Assembly: GCF_018100925.1 (NCBI RefSeq)
Contig: NZ_JAGJEH010000011.1
Coordinates: 1 to 64,000 of the forward strand
Length of the DNA: 64,000 bases
DNA from: Pseudoalteromonas luteoviolacea
GTDB taxonomy: Bacteria; Pseudomonadota; Gammaproteobacteria; Enterobacterales; Alteromonadaceae
Reading direction: 5' to 3'
This document shows positions 9,802 through 19,450 of the stretch, one piece after another (positions within the stretch are counted from its first letter, which is position 1; every line of letters begins with the position of its first letter). The notes beneath the pieces are model-generated. The model made no database searches. It saw only the letters and a program-made list of their open reading frames with translations, and was not told the origin of the DNA. Made by a program: the position numbers and the translations under genes.

Positions 9802-11184
9802 TTAAACTAAGCGCTTTGCTTTAACGCGTTTGCCTTTTATTTTATCTGTTTGTAACTTGCGAATTGCTGGCTTCACTGCATCACGGTAAATCGCTACATA
9901 TGCTTGATTGTCTTGCACCGAAATATGACCTATCTGTGCAGAACCAATACCGTTCTCTCCTGTTAAGCAACCGACAATATCGCCCGCTCTAATCTTTTGC
10001 TTTTTGCCCACATCGAGTATCACAGTTACCATGGTTGGCTTGTATACTGGCTTGTCTAACAGACTCAATGGAGGTGTTGGTGACGGGTTAAACTCTCGTT
10101 CATACAATTCACTTAACTGGGTAACTTTAAACTTTTCGTTTTCTCCATACAGTGAGCAAGCAAAACCTTTCTTGCCACCTCGACCAGTGCGCCCTACCCG
10201 ATGTACATGTGTTTGCGGATCAAGGGCCATATGATAATTCACAACCATATCAATATCTTCGATATCTAACCCTCTTGCAGCCACATCTGTTGCAACCAAC
10301 ACAGAGGCACTTTTATTGGCAAACCGCAAAAGCATTCTTTGTCGTTCTATCTGAGCGAGATCACCATGCAAGACAACCACTTGCAGCCCCGTTTGCTGTA
10401 ATTCACTGTACAACTTTTTGGTTTCTACTTTGGTATTACAAAACACAATGCAACTTTCTGGTTTATGTTGTAGAAGTAACAGCTTCAAAGTGTTGAAGCG
10501 TAACTTATTATTCTTTAATGCGAAAAACTGCTGCTTAATTTGCTTATTAAGTGTTTCTGTTTCACCTTTGACCAAAGCTGGTGATTGCATAAAACGACCG
10601 GAAAGCTGCTCAATGTCTTTTGGGTAAGTTGCACTGAACATCATCGTCTGACGTGTTGGTGGCACATACACAGCAATGTTTTCAATGGCATCAATAAAGC
10701 CCATTTCGAGCATTTGATCTGCTTCATCTAAGATGAAATGGCTGACTTGGGTGAGATCTAAAGTCCCTTTAAAAAGGTGCTCTTCAATACGCCCTGGCGT
10801 GCCAACAATAATATGCGCACCGTGCTCAAGAGAGCTAATTTGCGGCCCAATCGGCTCTCCGCCACAGATGGTCAGTACTTTCACATTTGCGAGTGACTTA
10901 GCTAATTTGCGCACTTCTTGCGCTACTTGCGAGGCCAGCTCTCTGGTTGGCGCAAGGATCAAACCTTGTGTTAGCTGCACATCCGGCTTGAGCTGTTGCA
11001 ACATTGCCAAGCTAAATGCCAACGTCTTACCAGATCCCGTTTTTGCTTGCGCAACCACATCTTTACCTTCTAGAAGCTCGGGTAAAGCTTGGGCCTGAAT
11101 TGGCGTCATTTTACTAAAGCCCGCTTTGGATAGTGCCTCCATAAGCTCTGAGCGCAAAGAAAGATGAGAAAATAGCGAATTCAC
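9802..11184 (-). CDS. dbpA: ATP-dependent RNA helicase DbpA
   Basis: DEAD-box helicase that acts in 50S ribosome assembly, directed to 23S rRNA hairpin 92 by its C-terminal domain. Motifs in order are TPIQAQALP, AKTGSGKT, PTRELAS, ILDEADQML, FSATYP and HRVGRTGRGG. The last 75 residues (from VTVILDVGKKQKIRAGDIVG) match the DbpA RNA-binding domain. I chose the GTG at 11184 because AGGA lies 7 nt upstream and the protein then begins MNSLFSHLSL, like E. coli DbpA. An in-frame TTG at 11205 would add seven residues. The product is 460 aa. Confidence 0.93.
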   Translation of the reverse strand: MNSLFSHLSLRSELMEALSKAGFSKMTPIQAQALPELLEGKDVVAQAKTGSGKTLAFSLAMLQQLKPDVQLTQGLILAPTRELASQVAQEVRKLAKSLANVKVLTICGGEPIGPQISSLEHGAHIIVGTPGRIEEHLFKGTLDLTQVSHFILDEADQMLEMGFIDAIENIAVYVPPTRQTMMFSATYPKDIEQLSGRFMQSPALVKGETETLNKQIKQQFFALKNNKLRFNTLKLLLLQHKPESCIVFCNTKVETKKLYSELQQTGLQVVVLHGDLAQIERQRMLLRFANKSASVLVATDVAARGLDIEDIDMVVNYHMALDPQTHVHRVGRTGRGGKKGFACSLYGENEKFKVTQLSELYEREFNPSPTPPLSLLDKPVYKPTMVTVILDVGKKQKIRAGDIVGCLTGENGIGSAQIGHISVQDNQAYVAIYRDAVKPAIRKLQTDKIKGKRVKAKRLV

Positions 11185-11402
11185 ATGAATGTCCTGACAA
11201 ATCAAATTGCAGTAATTTTAACAAACATCTACTACCTAGGTATACAACCATATCCCCTAAGCATTCTAGCCAAGATGGCGGGTCATCATTGCATAAATAC
11301 AACTTATCTACAGCGAGTGCCCATGCAGTTCATCTTATTAACGTTTTAATCAAAAAGCTTCGATGTCAAAATGAAGCTCATTTTATCTATCAAGGATTAA
11401 TC

Positions 11403-12812
11403 ATGAAACATGCATTTCGTACGCTGATACAATCCAGCATACTTCCGCTTGTGACACTGTGTGCGAGCCAACTTGCTCAAGCACAAGAATTTACAAAAGC
11501 TGAGCTAGAGATGGTTGAAAAAGTGCGTGAACACGCCCATAACAGCAATCTTAGCTGGCAATTAGTCGAATCTCTCACCACTGAAGTCGGTCCACGCCTT
11601 CCCGGCACTGAAAATGACAAAATGGCAGTCGCGTGGGCCAAACAAAAGTTTCAACAACTAGGCTTTGACAAAGTGTGGTTGGAACCTTCCAAATTTCCAG
11701 AGTGGCGCCGTTATCATGAGTCAGGGTTTATCTTGACACCAAGTAAACAACCCCTTCATCTTACTGCTTTGGGTAACAGTATCAGTACACCGAAAAAAGG
11801 CCTGACAGGTGAAGTGGTATTATTTGAGACTTTTGATGAACTAAAAGCTGCGCCTGCGGGTAGTCTTGAAGGTAAAATTGCCTTTATAAACTATCGAATG
11901 AATCGCGATATTGATGGCAATGGATATGGTCCAGCCGTGAAAGCACGTAACAAAGGCGCTGTTGAAGCAGCTAAAAAAGGCGCCATTGCTTATATGATGC
12001 GCTCTGTCAGTACCAGTCATCACCGCTTTGCCCACACCGGTGGTAGCCACTACACCAAAGGCATCACGAAAATTCCAGCGACCGCTGTTGCCAACCCAGA
12101 TGCCGATCAACTGGCACGTCTAGTAGCCTTGGGTAACCCTGTGAAAGTGGAGCTAAATATTCAAACTGAAGATTTGGGCGAAGGCACAAGCTATAATGTC
12201 ATCGGAGAGATCACCGGCACTAAATACCCTGAGCAATATGTACTACTTGGCAGTCATCTCGACTCTTGGGATTTAGGAACTGGCGCACTGGATGATGGTG
12301 CAGGCGTTGCACTGACTATGGCTGCTGCAAAACACATTGCCGATCATACCCAACCTGAACGCAGTATCCGTGTTGTCCTATTCGCCGCTGAAGAATTGGG
12401 TCTATGGGGAGCAAAAGCGTACTTCAAGCATTATGAAAAACGCCTAGGTAATATTGTTGCTGCTGCAGAATCTGATTTTGGCGCAGATGTCGTATATGCA
12501 TTTGAATCAAATGTAAATGCCGCATCGTTACCTGTGGTTCGAGCGATTGCCGAGCAACTAAAACCGCTAGGCGTTAAATATATTCGCAAGAATGAAGCGC
12601 GTGGCGGGCCTGATCTGATCCCTTTAAGACAAACTACATCGGCACCGATTTTCGATTTACATCAGGTGGGTACAGATTATTTTGACTACCACCACACTGC
12701 TGACGATACGTTGGATAAAGTCGATCCAGAAAAACTGAAACAAAACACCGCTGCATACGCGGTATTTGCTTTGATGGCTGCCAACGCTGAAACAAAAATG
12801 GCTGGTAAGTAA
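11403..12812 (+). CDS. Secreted M28-family zinc metallopeptidase (carboxypeptidase Q-like)
   Basis: Exported peptidase that likely releases amino acids from peptides in the periplasm or medium. From the ATG with AAGGA upstream, the 469-residue product has a signal peptide ending near ASQLAQA. A PA-type insert follows (about 130-250), then an M28 catalytic domain. Likely zinc ligands and catalytic residues are H285 (GSHLDS), D297 (ALDDGAG), E330/E331 (AAEELG), D358 (ESDFGAD) and H431 (DYHHTADD). A longer in-frame start at 11289 would bury the signal peptide and is less likely. A perfect hairpin follows the stop. Confidence 0.9.
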   Translation: MKHAFRTLIQSSILPLVTLCASQLAQAQEFTKAELEMVEKVREHAHNSNLSWQLVESLTTEVGPRLPGTENDKMAVAWAKQKFQQLGFDKVWLEPSKFPEWRRYHESGFILTPSKQPLHLTALGNSISTPKKGLTGEVVLFETFDELKAAPAGSLEGKIAFINYRMNRDIDGNGYGPAVKARNKGAVEAAKKGAIAYMMRSVSTSHHRFAHTGGSHYTKGITKIPATAVANPDADQLARLVALGNPVKVELNIQTEDLGEGTSYNVIGEITGTKYPEQYVLLGSHLDSWDLGTGALDDGAGVALTMAAAKHIADHTQPERSIRVVLFAAEELGLWGAKAYFKHYEKRLGNIVAAAESDFGADVVYAFESNVNAASLPVVRAIAEQLKPLGVKYIRKNEARGGPDLIPLRQTTSAPIFDLHQVGTDYFDYHHTADDTLDKVDPEKLKQNTAAYAVFALMAANAETKMAGK

Positions 12813-12822
12813 CCTAGCTTTA

Positions 12823-12857
12823 TGCCAAGGCAAAGGCATGTTATCTTTGTCTTGGCA
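12823..12857 (+). terminator. 3' hairpin without U-tract after the M28 peptidase gene
   Basis: A 13-bp stem (TGCCAAGGCAAAG paired with CTTTGTCTTGGCA, one G-T pair) with a 9-nt loop starts 10 nt after the stop codon. No T-run follows, so it may be a trimmed 3'-end structure behind a Rho-dependent terminator rather than an intrinsic terminator. Confidence 0.55.
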
Positions 12858-12897
12858 CGCTACATAATGATAATTAAAATCAACCACGGAGCTGGCG

Positions 12898-13674
12898 ATG
12901 ATTAAACACGCAATCTTTCGTTCTCACGACATCATCTCTGAATTACTAAGTCGCTACAAAGCTATTGTTATCGCATTTATTATCATTGCTTTTTGTGCCC
13001 ATTGGATTGCCAAACACCAGCGCACACAACAGCTACAGTACACTTGGTTAGAGGCACCAAAAGTGGATGATGTCATTATGGTCGATATAGGTAAAATGCA
13101 GACTGACCGTGTCTATCAGGCGCAGTATCGTATTGCCCAAGTCATTGCAGTCAATGACAGTCAACTTACGCTCAAACAAGGTCGCTACACTTACGCCAGA
13201 AAACGAGATGCAAGACGTGCCATTCAACTTGATAATTTAATGGTGGACGATTATTTTCAAGCAGCGCCTTGGCATATTCCCAGATCACAAGTTATGCCCT
13301 ATTATCAAAGCGGTGCCATTTACGCCGCATATCGGCCCAATGATATTTATGTATTGGGCGGTATTGTCAAACAGCGAGCCTTGCCTCACTTTCCAAAACA
13401 CCAGCGTGCCGCTTTATCCGCAGAAAATAGTCAAGGGATAGGCTTGTATCAGCGCGGTGAGCTTGTCGCTGCCAGAGAGGCCTTTGAACTCGCAGCAAAG
13501 AGCAAAGATCAATGGGGTATGTATAATTTAGCAACCATGCTGATAGCAGCAGAGGGCGGTGAGCAAAACTTACAACGAGGATTTGAGCTACTCAAATCAG
13601 CCAGTGCACAAGGTAACGTAAAAGCCAAAGAAGCACTTACATCCTTATGCACGCTGCATCAAATTTGTGAATGA
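12898..13674 (+). CDS. Membrane-anchored protein with Sel1/TPR-like C-terminal repeats, function unknown
   Basis: The 258-residue protein has one N-terminal membrane helix (about residues 22-40). An unrecognised domain follows (about 45-165), then a C-terminal helical stretch with Sel1-like spacing (GLYQRGELVAAREAFELAA, then YNLATMLIAAEGG and GFELLKSASAQGNVKAKEAL). Sel1 repeats usually mediate protein-protein contacts. The start follows GGAG with a 6-nt spacer. Its 3' end overlaps the convergent GGDEF-EAL gene by 16 bp. I do not recognise the middle domain and assign no reaction. Confidence 0.7.
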   Translation: MIKHAIFRSHDIISELLSRYKAIVIAFIIIAFCAHWIAKHQRTQQLQYTWLEAPKVDDVIMVDIGKMQTDRVYQAQYRIAQVIAVNDSQLTLKQGRYTYARKRDARRAIQLDNLMVDDYFQAAPWHIPRSQVMPYYQSGAIYAAYRPNDIYVLGGIVKQRALPHFPKHQRAALSAENSQGIGLYQRGELVAAREAFELAAKSKDQWGMYNLATMLIAAEGGEQNLQRGFELLKSASAQGNVKAKEALTSLCTLHQICE

Positions 13675-16289
13675 TCTGTGCGCGTTTGATATTTTAATAA
13701 AAAAGCTTCAAATTCGGCGGCACTGCTGGGCTTAGAGTGCAGATAACCTTGGGTATAGTCACAACCTAGCTGCTGCAATAAGGCGAGCTGAGCAGGTGTT
13801 TCCACACCCTCAGCGATCACGATGAGATTTAACTTACTCGCCATTGAGATGATCGCACTTATGAGGGTTTTATCTTCTTCATCATCAGGTAAATCTTTGA
13901 TAAAGGCGCGATCTATTTTAAGCTTAGACAATGGAAAACGTTTCAAATACCCCAGTGATGAATAGCCAGTGCCAAAATCATCTATCGCTAGCCCCACGCC
14001 CATCACACGTAATTGCTCCAATTGACGCTCTATATCATCCGAATTATCAGCCAGTACCGTTTCTGTGATTTCGAGGGTCAAACATTCCGCAGGCAAGCTA
14101 GTATCTCTCAATACTTTTTCTACCAATGCCACCACATTTTGGCGTTTAAACTGTGTGCTCGATACATTGACCGAAACAAAAAATGGCTGCTGGGTCTTAT
14201 TGAGCCAAGCTCGCGCCTGTGCACAGGCTTGATATAATACCCACTCTCCCATTGCCATGATCAACCCTAACTCTTCGCTGATGGGAATAAAGTCGACTGG
14301 CGAAACCTCTCCTAACGCGTCATTATGCCAGCGTAGTAGCGCTTCACAGCCAAGCCGGTTGTCGCCAACAATAGGCTGATACACGACTCGCAATTCTTGA
14401 TTAGCAAGCGCTCTGTGCAGTGCACCTTCTAGTTGGCTGCGCGCTTTGGCATGCTCATGCATGGCCGTGGTGAAAAATTGAAAGCAATTGCGACCATTCT
14501 CTTTCGCTTTATACATCGCGCTATCAGCATTGCGTAACAACACTTTGCGATCTTCCCCATCATCTGGATAAAAGGTGATCCCCATACTTCCAGACACATA
14601 GGCTTCATGGCCTTCAAGATGAAATGGCGCGCTCAGTGCTTTGAGCACCTTTTCCGCGACCTTCTCCATATCACTGATCAGTTCCATGTCAGGCAACAAC
14701 AATGCAAATTCATCTCCACCTAATCGCGCGACAGTATCTGAGTTTCGAGTACACTCGCGAATGCGATTTGCAGCTTCAATTAACAATAAGTCACCAATAT
14801 GGTGCCCTAAGGTATCATTCACCGCTTTAAATCTATCTAGATCTATAAAACACACCGCCACTCGCGTTTGTTTGCGCTGCGCCTGACCTAAAGCAATGTC
14901 GAATTTTGCGTGATAATGATGACGATTAGCCAGACCTGTTAAGTTATCAAAATTTGCCTGTTGCCACATCAGTTGTTCATTGCGTTTGCGTGACGTAATA
15001 TCATTAAAAAGCGCGACATACATATCTATATCGCCGTGCTGATTAAATACCGCAGAGACCTGTAACCAACTGGGATATACCTCACCGTTTTTACGTTTGT
15101 TCCAAATTTCGCCTTCCCAGTGTCCCCGTGAACTCAGCGCATCATACAGTTGCGTAAAATAAGCTGTATCGTGACGCCCAGAGTTAAAAATAGCGGGCGT
15201 TTTCCCCATCACTTCTGGACCGGTAAAACCCGTTATATCGGTGAATGCTCGATTGACCATTTGAATACAGTTGTCTTTGTCAGAAACCAGTACCCCTTCA
15301 CTGGTTGTTGAAAATACCGTGCTGGCAAGTCTTTGTTCTTTTTCATCTGCTAGGCGCTGGGTGATGTTTTGCAACAAATAAATATGACCATACAGACCTC
15401 CATCGTGATCCATTACATCGGTTTTACTGATCTCAACATCCAAAGTGCCAAAGTTGGTGGTGATTTGACACTCTTTTGGTTCAAATTGTATTTGCTCTAA
15501 GCAAATGCACGTCGATAGTACTTCCGCAATGGCTTTGCCATCGAGCTCCCCCATATCTTGATAGGCTGCTCGGTTGGCCGACAGCACCTTATCATTCACA
15601 TCGGTGAATATGAGATAGTCACCAATGGCATCAAATATCGCATTCAGTCTCGCTCGATGGAATTCAGAGCGCTTTTTCGTTTTGCGCAGCCGTAAAAACC
15701 CCCAGCCCAACAATAAGGTTGTTCCGACAAATATCCCCATTACACTGCTGAGCAAAAAGACTTGCACTGTGCTCGCGTGTTTTATTTCTTGTGTTTGCTG
15801 CGCAACTTGTTGCTCCAAGTTGCTCTGATAGTGCCACAGTGCTTGCTCAAGCTTACGCCGCTCGCTCACATCCTGGATGACAGAAAAAAGCAGTGCACTA
15901 CCGTCTTCATCCATAAAAGGAGATGAGTAAACAGACACGGTGCGATTATCACCAGACGCTAAACGATGCTGAAAAATAAAGTAGTTACGCCCTTCATTTA
16001 GCGCAGAGAGACGTTCTTTTTCCACTTGCTGTGGAGAGAATTGATTAATCTCTTGAATATGTAAGGCTTCGAGCTCTGCTTTGTTATAGCCGTAAAAATC
16101 CGCCGCCGCTTGATTGGCACGGACAATTTTACCACTACTGGGCTCGATCAATAACATCACGGCACTATGGTTATCAAACACCTCACTCGGGAGTGTTTGT
16201 GATAAGACTTTAGGCGCATGAAGCCCAATACAAGCAAAGAGCAGTCGCTGTGCTATTTTTGTTATTTTCTTCAAGCCGCCTCCACCCAA
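13659..16289 (-). CDS. PAS-GGDEF-EAL cyclic-di-GMP signalling protein
   Basis: Membrane protein of 876 residues predicted to make or degrade cyclic-di-GMP. Order: signal peptide or helix (about 10-30), PAS (about 35-145), a coiled segment, a membrane helix (about 176-198), a second PAS (about 212-315), a third PAS (about 322-435), GGDEF (LGGDEF at 523-528) and EAL (CEALLRW at 648-654). The EAL domain keeps the metal-site motifs ITETVL, DDFGTGYSSL and AEGVET. Both catalytic signatures look intact, so a bifunctional or switchable enzyme is possible. The first PAS, if exported, would sense outside the membrane. It diverges from ubiD. Confidence 0.92.
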   Translation of the reverse strand: MGGGGLKKITKIAQRLLFACIGLHAPKVLSQTLPSEVFDNHSAVMLLIEPSSGKIVRANQAAADFYGYNKAELEALHIQEINQFSPQQVEKERLSALNEGRNYFIFQHRLASGDNRTVSVYSSPFMDEDGSALLFSVIQDVSERRKLEQALWHYQSNLEQQVAQQTQEIKHASTVQVFLLSSVMGIFVGTTLLLGWGFLRLRKTKKRSEFHRARLNAIFDAIGDYLIFTDVNDKVLSANRAAYQDMGELDGKAIAEVLSTCICLEQIQFEPKECQITTNFGTLDVEISKTDVMDHDGGLYGHIYLLQNITQRLADEKEQRLASTVFSTTSEGVLVSDKDNCIQMVNRAFTDITGFTGPEVMGKTPAIFNSGRHDTAYFTQLYDALSSRGHWEGEIWNKRKNGEVYPSWLQVSAVFNQHGDIDMYVALFNDITSRKRNEQLMWQQANFDNLTGLANRHHYHAKFDIALGQAQRKQTRVAVCFIDLDRFKAVNDTLGHHIGDLLLIEAANRIRECTRNSDTVARLGGDEFALLLPDMELISDMEKVAEKVLKALSAPFHLEGHEAYVSGSMGITFYPDDGEDRKVLLRNADSAMYKAKENGRNCFQFFTTAMHEHAKARSQLEGALHRALANQELRVVYQPIVGDNRLGCEALLRWHNDALGEVSPVDFIPISEELGLIMAMGEWVLYQACAQARAWLNKTQQPFFVSVNVSSTQFKRQNVVALVEKVLRDTSLPAECLTLEITETVLADNSDDIERQLEQLRVMGVGLAIDDFGTGYSSLGYLKRFPLSKLKIDRAFIKDLPDDEEDKTLISAIISMASKLNLIVIAEGVETPAQLALLQQLGCDYTQGYLHSKPSSAAEFEAFLLKYQTRTDHSQI

Positions 16290-16512
16290 TACCCGTCGAC
16301 TCTCACAGAATATAGCCTATACACTAGGGCATTGAAACTAAAGAGTGAGTATCATGAAGAAAAATATGATCAGTGTTAAACCAATTACTTAATAATACTT
16401 AATAGAATGTAATGACCTAATTACAACAACAAACGTATGCTATCCGTTACAAATAAATTCACCTCGTGTGACATCAATGGGCTGTTTGAGTATGTGCTGG
16501 CTCGAGGGGAAT

Positions 16513-16521
16513 TGATATACT
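16513..16521 (+). promoter_or_regulatory. Possible extended -10 promoter element for ubiD
   Basis: TGATATACT matches the extended -10 pattern TGnTATAAT at five of six hexamer positions, 41 nt before the ubiD start. No convincing -35 is visible, which extended -10 promoters tolerate. No experimental support is available. Confidence 0.4.
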
Positions 16522-16562
16522 CAGCCATACCGAGAAGCGTACTCACTGCGTAACAGGCAAAA

Positions 16563-18038
16563 ATGAAATATAAAGACTTAAGAGAGTTTATCGAGTTGCT
16601 GGAAAAGCAAGGTGAACTCGTGCGTGTCAGCCAACCAATTTCCACCAAATTAGAAATGACAGAGATCGCCGATCGCACACTACGTGCTGGCGGCCCCGCT
16701 ATTCTTTTTGAAAACCCAGAAGGGTTTGATATTCCCGTACTCGCAAATCTGTTCGGCACACCCAAACGTGTTGCCATGGGCATGGGCCAAACTGATGTCA
16801 GTGAATTGCGTGAAGTAGGCAAACTGCTGGCATTTTTAAAAGAGCCGGAGCCACCAAAAGGTATCAAAGAAGCTATCGGACAGATCCCTGTTTTCAAGCA
16901 GGTACTTAATATGCCTGCTAAAGAGGTTAAAAAAGCCCCTTGCCAGCAAGTTGTGCTCACTGGCGACCAAGTAGACCTTACCAAGCTGCCAATTCAGCAC
17001 TGCTGGCCGGGTGACGCCGCACCACTCATTACTTGGGGACTGACAGTCACTAAAGGTCCGCATAAGAAGCGCCAGAACTTGGGTATTTATCGCCAACAAT
17101 TGTTAGGCAAAAATAAGATCATCATGCGCTGGTTGTCACACCGTGGTGGTGCGCTTGATTTTCAAGAGTGGTGTAAAGAACACCCAGGCAAGCCTTACCC
17201 AGTATCTGTCGCATTGGGCGCGGATCCTGCGACCATATTGGGTGCGGTCACACCTGTACCTGATACCCTCAGCGAATATGCGTTCGCGGGTTTATTACGC
17301 GGTAGTAAGACAGAAGTCGTTAAATCAATTTCCAATGATCTTCAGGTTCCAGCCAGTGCTGAAATTGTCCTTGAAGGTTATATCGAGCAAGGTGAAATGG
17401 CACCTGAAGGACCATATGGCGATCATACAGGTTACTATAATGAAGTCGACGACTTCCCAGTTATGACGGTGACCCATATAACTCATCGCGAAAACCCTAT
17501 TTATCACAGCACTTACACGGGTCGTCCACCCGATGAGCCTGCCATTTTGGGTGTGGCGCTGAACGAAGTCTTTGTGCCAATTTTACAAAAGCAATTCCCT
17601 GAAATTGTCGACTTTTACTTACCACCCGAAGGCTGCTCATATCGTATGGCAGTCGTGACGATGAAAAAACAATACCCAGGCCATGCCAAGCGCGTGATGA
17701 TGGGTGTCTGGTCTTTCTTACGCCAATTCATGTATACCAAGTTTGTTATAGTGTGCGATGACGATGTAAACGCACGCGACTGGAATGATGTCATTTGGGC
17801 CATTACCACACGTATGGATCCCGCCAGAGACACCACCATGATAGAGAGCACGCCAATCGACTATTTAGACTTCGCGTCGCCCGTCTCAGGCTTAGGCTCT
17901 AAAATGGGCATGGATGCAACCAACAAATGGCCAGGTGAAACTGACCGAGAATGGGGTGTACCAATTGTGATGGACGACGAGGTGAAACGTAAGGTCGATG
18001 ACATTTGGGATAGCCTCGGGATCATGGACAAGAAGTGA
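16563..18038 (+). CDS. ubiD: 4-hydroxy-3-polyprenylbenzoate decarboxylase
   Basis: Prenylated-FMN-dependent decarboxylase of ubiquinone biosynthesis, working with the flavin prenyltransferase UbiX. At 491 residues it matches E. coli UbiD (497). The N-terminus MKYKDLREFIELLE, the PGDAAPLITWGLTVTKGP segment, the EGPYGDHTGYYN active-site region and the C-terminal GLGSKMGMDATNKWPGE segment are all characteristic. ubiX is not in this window. fre follows on the same strand, as in enterics, after a 143-bp gap holding a 12-bp perfect hairpin. Confidence 0.95.
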   Translation: MKYKDLREFIELLEKQGELVRVSQPISTKLEMTEIADRTLRAGGPAILFENPEGFDIPVLANLFGTPKRVAMGMGQTDVSELREVGKLLAFLKEPEPPKGIKEAIGQIPVFKQVLNMPAKEVKKAPCQQVVLTGDQVDLTKLPIQHCWPGDAAPLITWGLTVTKGPHKKRQNLGIYRQQLLGKNKIIMRWLSHRGGALDFQEWCKEHPGKPYPVSVALGADPATILGAVTPVPDTLSEYAFAGLLRGSKTEVVKSISNDLQVPASAEIVLEGYIEQGEMAPEGPYGDHTGYYNEVDDFPVMTVTHITHRENPIYHSTYTGRPPDEPAILGVALNEVFVPILQKQFPEIVDFYLPPEGCSYRMAVVTMKKQYPGHAKRVMMGVWSFLRQFMYTKFVIVCDDDVNARDWNDVIWAITTRMDPARDTTMIESTPIDYLDFASPVSGLGSKMGMDATNKWPGETDREWGVPIVMDDEVKRKVDDIWDSLGIMDKK

Positions 18039-18068
18039 TCTCGGTAATGCAGTGCGTACTATCTGGCT

Positions 18069-18099
18069 GTGATTGTTTACAAATTAGGTAAACAATCAC
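18069..18099 (+). terminator. Perfect 12-bp inverted repeat between ubiD and fre
   Basis: GTGATTGTTTAC and its exact reverse complement GTAAACAATCAC flank a 7-nt loop, 31 nt after the ubiD stop and 82 nt before fre. No T-run follows. It could be a 3'-end hairpin of ubiD mRNA or an operator for fre. Confidence 0.5.
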
Positions 18100-18181
18100 C
18101 AAAAGCGATATATCAAAATCGCGAGCAAATATGTTACAGTGCGCATACTTTCGCCAAAGTGCTTAATAATTAAGGTTCGAA

Positions 18182-18895
18182 ATGCAAACACTAAAAGCGC
18201 GTGTAGAGGCTATTTCCCCTCTCACTGAATTTGTTCATAAAGTGCTATTAAAGCCACAACATGATGCAGAATTTTCTGCGGGTCACTATTTACAGCTCGT
18301 GCTTGGCGAGAAAGACAAGCGTGCCTTCTCTATTGCCAGCAGCCCATCTAGAAAGCAAGAGCTTGAGCTACACATTGGCGCATCTGGCGCAGACTCTTAT
18401 GCGATGCAAGCACTCGACCATCTAAGAGAAGCACATAGTAACGATGCCGATGTTGATTTAGAAGTTGGTTTAGGTGTGTCACAGGTTCGTCCAGAGCAAT
18501 CGAGACCTTTAGTATTACTTGCTGGCGGTACTGGCTTTTCTTACGTTAAATCAATGGCTGACTACCTTGCAGAAATTAACTATGACCAACCGGTACTATT
18601 TTACTGGGGCGTAAAAGAAGAAGCTGCTTTATATGCAAAAGCAGAAATGGAAGCTTGGGCTGACGGCAAAACAAACTTCCAGTTCATCCCTGTGGTAGAG
18701 AATGCGTCTGACGATTGGACGGGTCATACTGGGTATGTACACCAAGCAGTAATGAAAGACATCGTATCACTAGAACCATACAGTGTTTATATGGCTGGTC
18801 GATTCGACATGATCGGTATTGTCCGCGATGACTTTATCAATCATGGTGCACAGCGCGACTTTATGTTTGCGGATGCCTTTGCATTTATCAAGTAA
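18182..18895 (+). CDS. fre: NAD(P)H-flavin reductase
   Basis: Reduces free FMN, FAD or riboflavin with NAD(P)H, supplying reduced flavin in the cytoplasm. The 237-residue protein has the flavin-binding RAFSIASSPS motif (residues 51-60). Its NAD(P)H-binding motif is LVLLAGGTGFSYVKSM (about 114), and it ends in FADAFAFI, typical of Fre/LuxG. Length fits E. coli Fre (233). AAGG upstream supports the start. Its place after ubiD is the classical arrangement, and reduced FMN is the substrate for making the UbiD cofactor, so the linkage makes metabolic sense. Confidence 0.93.
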   Translation: MQTLKARVEAISPLTEFVHKVLLKPQHDAEFSAGHYLQLVLGEKDKRAFSIASSPSRKQELELHIGASGADSYAMQALDHLREAHSNDADVDLEVGLGVSQVRPEQSRPLVLLAGGTGFSYVKSMADYLAEINYDQPVLFYWGVKEEAALYAKAEMEAWADGKTNFQFIPVVENASDDWTGHTGYVHQAVMKDIVSLEPYSVYMAGRFDMIGIVRDDFINHGAQRDFMFADAFAFIK

Positions 18896-18904
18896 TGCAT
18901 TTTA

Positions 18905-18928
18905 ATGCGCGGTTATCCAGCCGCGCAT
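18905..18928 (+). terminator. 3' hairpin without U-tract after fre
   Basis: ATGCGCGG and CCGCGCAT form a perfect 8-bp GC-rich stem with an 8-nt loop, 10 nt after the fre stop. No T-run follows. Confidence 0.5.
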
Positions 18929-19026
18929 ACCCATTGAAAAAACCAATTAAAGCGATATAAATAATCAATTTTAAAAATGGTTAAGGGTTGTCCATACTAG
19001 TTCTATCACTTAACAGGAGAGCTACC

Positions 19027-19437
19027 ATGGCAAATCAATTTATCGCAGACATCATGTCGACCCAGTTTCCTACGATCACACCAGATACAGAAATTACCGA
19101 GGCTATTGAACAATTGCAAACCTTTGGTCTGTTTGGCGCACCCGTTCAAGATTTTCAAGGTAAATTGGTTGGGTTCATTTCAGAACAACAGCTTCTCGCA
19201 CCGCTGCTACAAAGCAGTTATTTTTGCGACGGTGCAAACCAAGTTGCTCAACTGATGAGTACAGAAACGTTATCCGTTAAAAAAGAAATGACAGTGGTCG
19301 ATTTAGCAGCGCAAATGCAGCAAAACAAACCCAAAATTTACCCAGTTGTTGAGGAAGGAAAAGTCATTGCTATTGTCACCCGCAGTCAGGTTATCAATGT
19401 ACTTAAAGAAAACTACTTAAGCTGCTCAACGCATTGA
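19027..19437 (+). CDS. CBS-domain protein
   Basis: The 136-residue protein is essentially a tandem pair of CBS domains (about 5-60 and 75-130), with the typical IMSTQFPTITPDTEITEAIE opening and a second LMSTETLSVKKEMTVVDLAA unit. Paired CBS domains form a Bateman module that usually binds adenosine nucleotides; no effector domain is fused. AGGAG lies 8 nt before this ATG, which fixes the start over an upstream in-frame TTG. It converges on adenosine deaminase and the two share a hairpin. An adenosine-ligand link between the two is only suggestive. Confidence 0.85.
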   Translation: MANQFIADIMSTQFPTITPDTEITEAIEQLQTFGLFGAPVQDFQGKLVGFISEQQLLAPLLQSSYFCDGANQVAQLMSTETLSVKKEMTVVDLAAQMQQNKPKIYPVVEEGKVIAIVTRSQVINVLKENYLSCSTH

Positions 19438-19442
19438 GCAGC
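19421..19442. terminator. Shared hairpin between convergent CBS and add genes
   Basis: GCTGCTCAA and TTGAGCAGC form a perfect 9-bp stem with a CGCA loop. It overlaps the CBS stop codon and lies 8 bp past the add stop, so it can serve as a 3'-end structure for both genes. No long T-run is present on either strand. Confidence 0.5.
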
Positions 19443-19450
19443 GCATTAGG

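Noticed and set aside
16353..16391. 12-codon ORF (MKKNMISVKPIT) upstream of ubiD
   Set aside because: Too short, with only a weak GAG upstream and no terminator or conserved structure to support it.
16421..16984. 187-codon minus-strand frame over the start of ubiD
   Set aside because: Low-complexity Ser-rich translation antisense to a clearly real gene; no family features.
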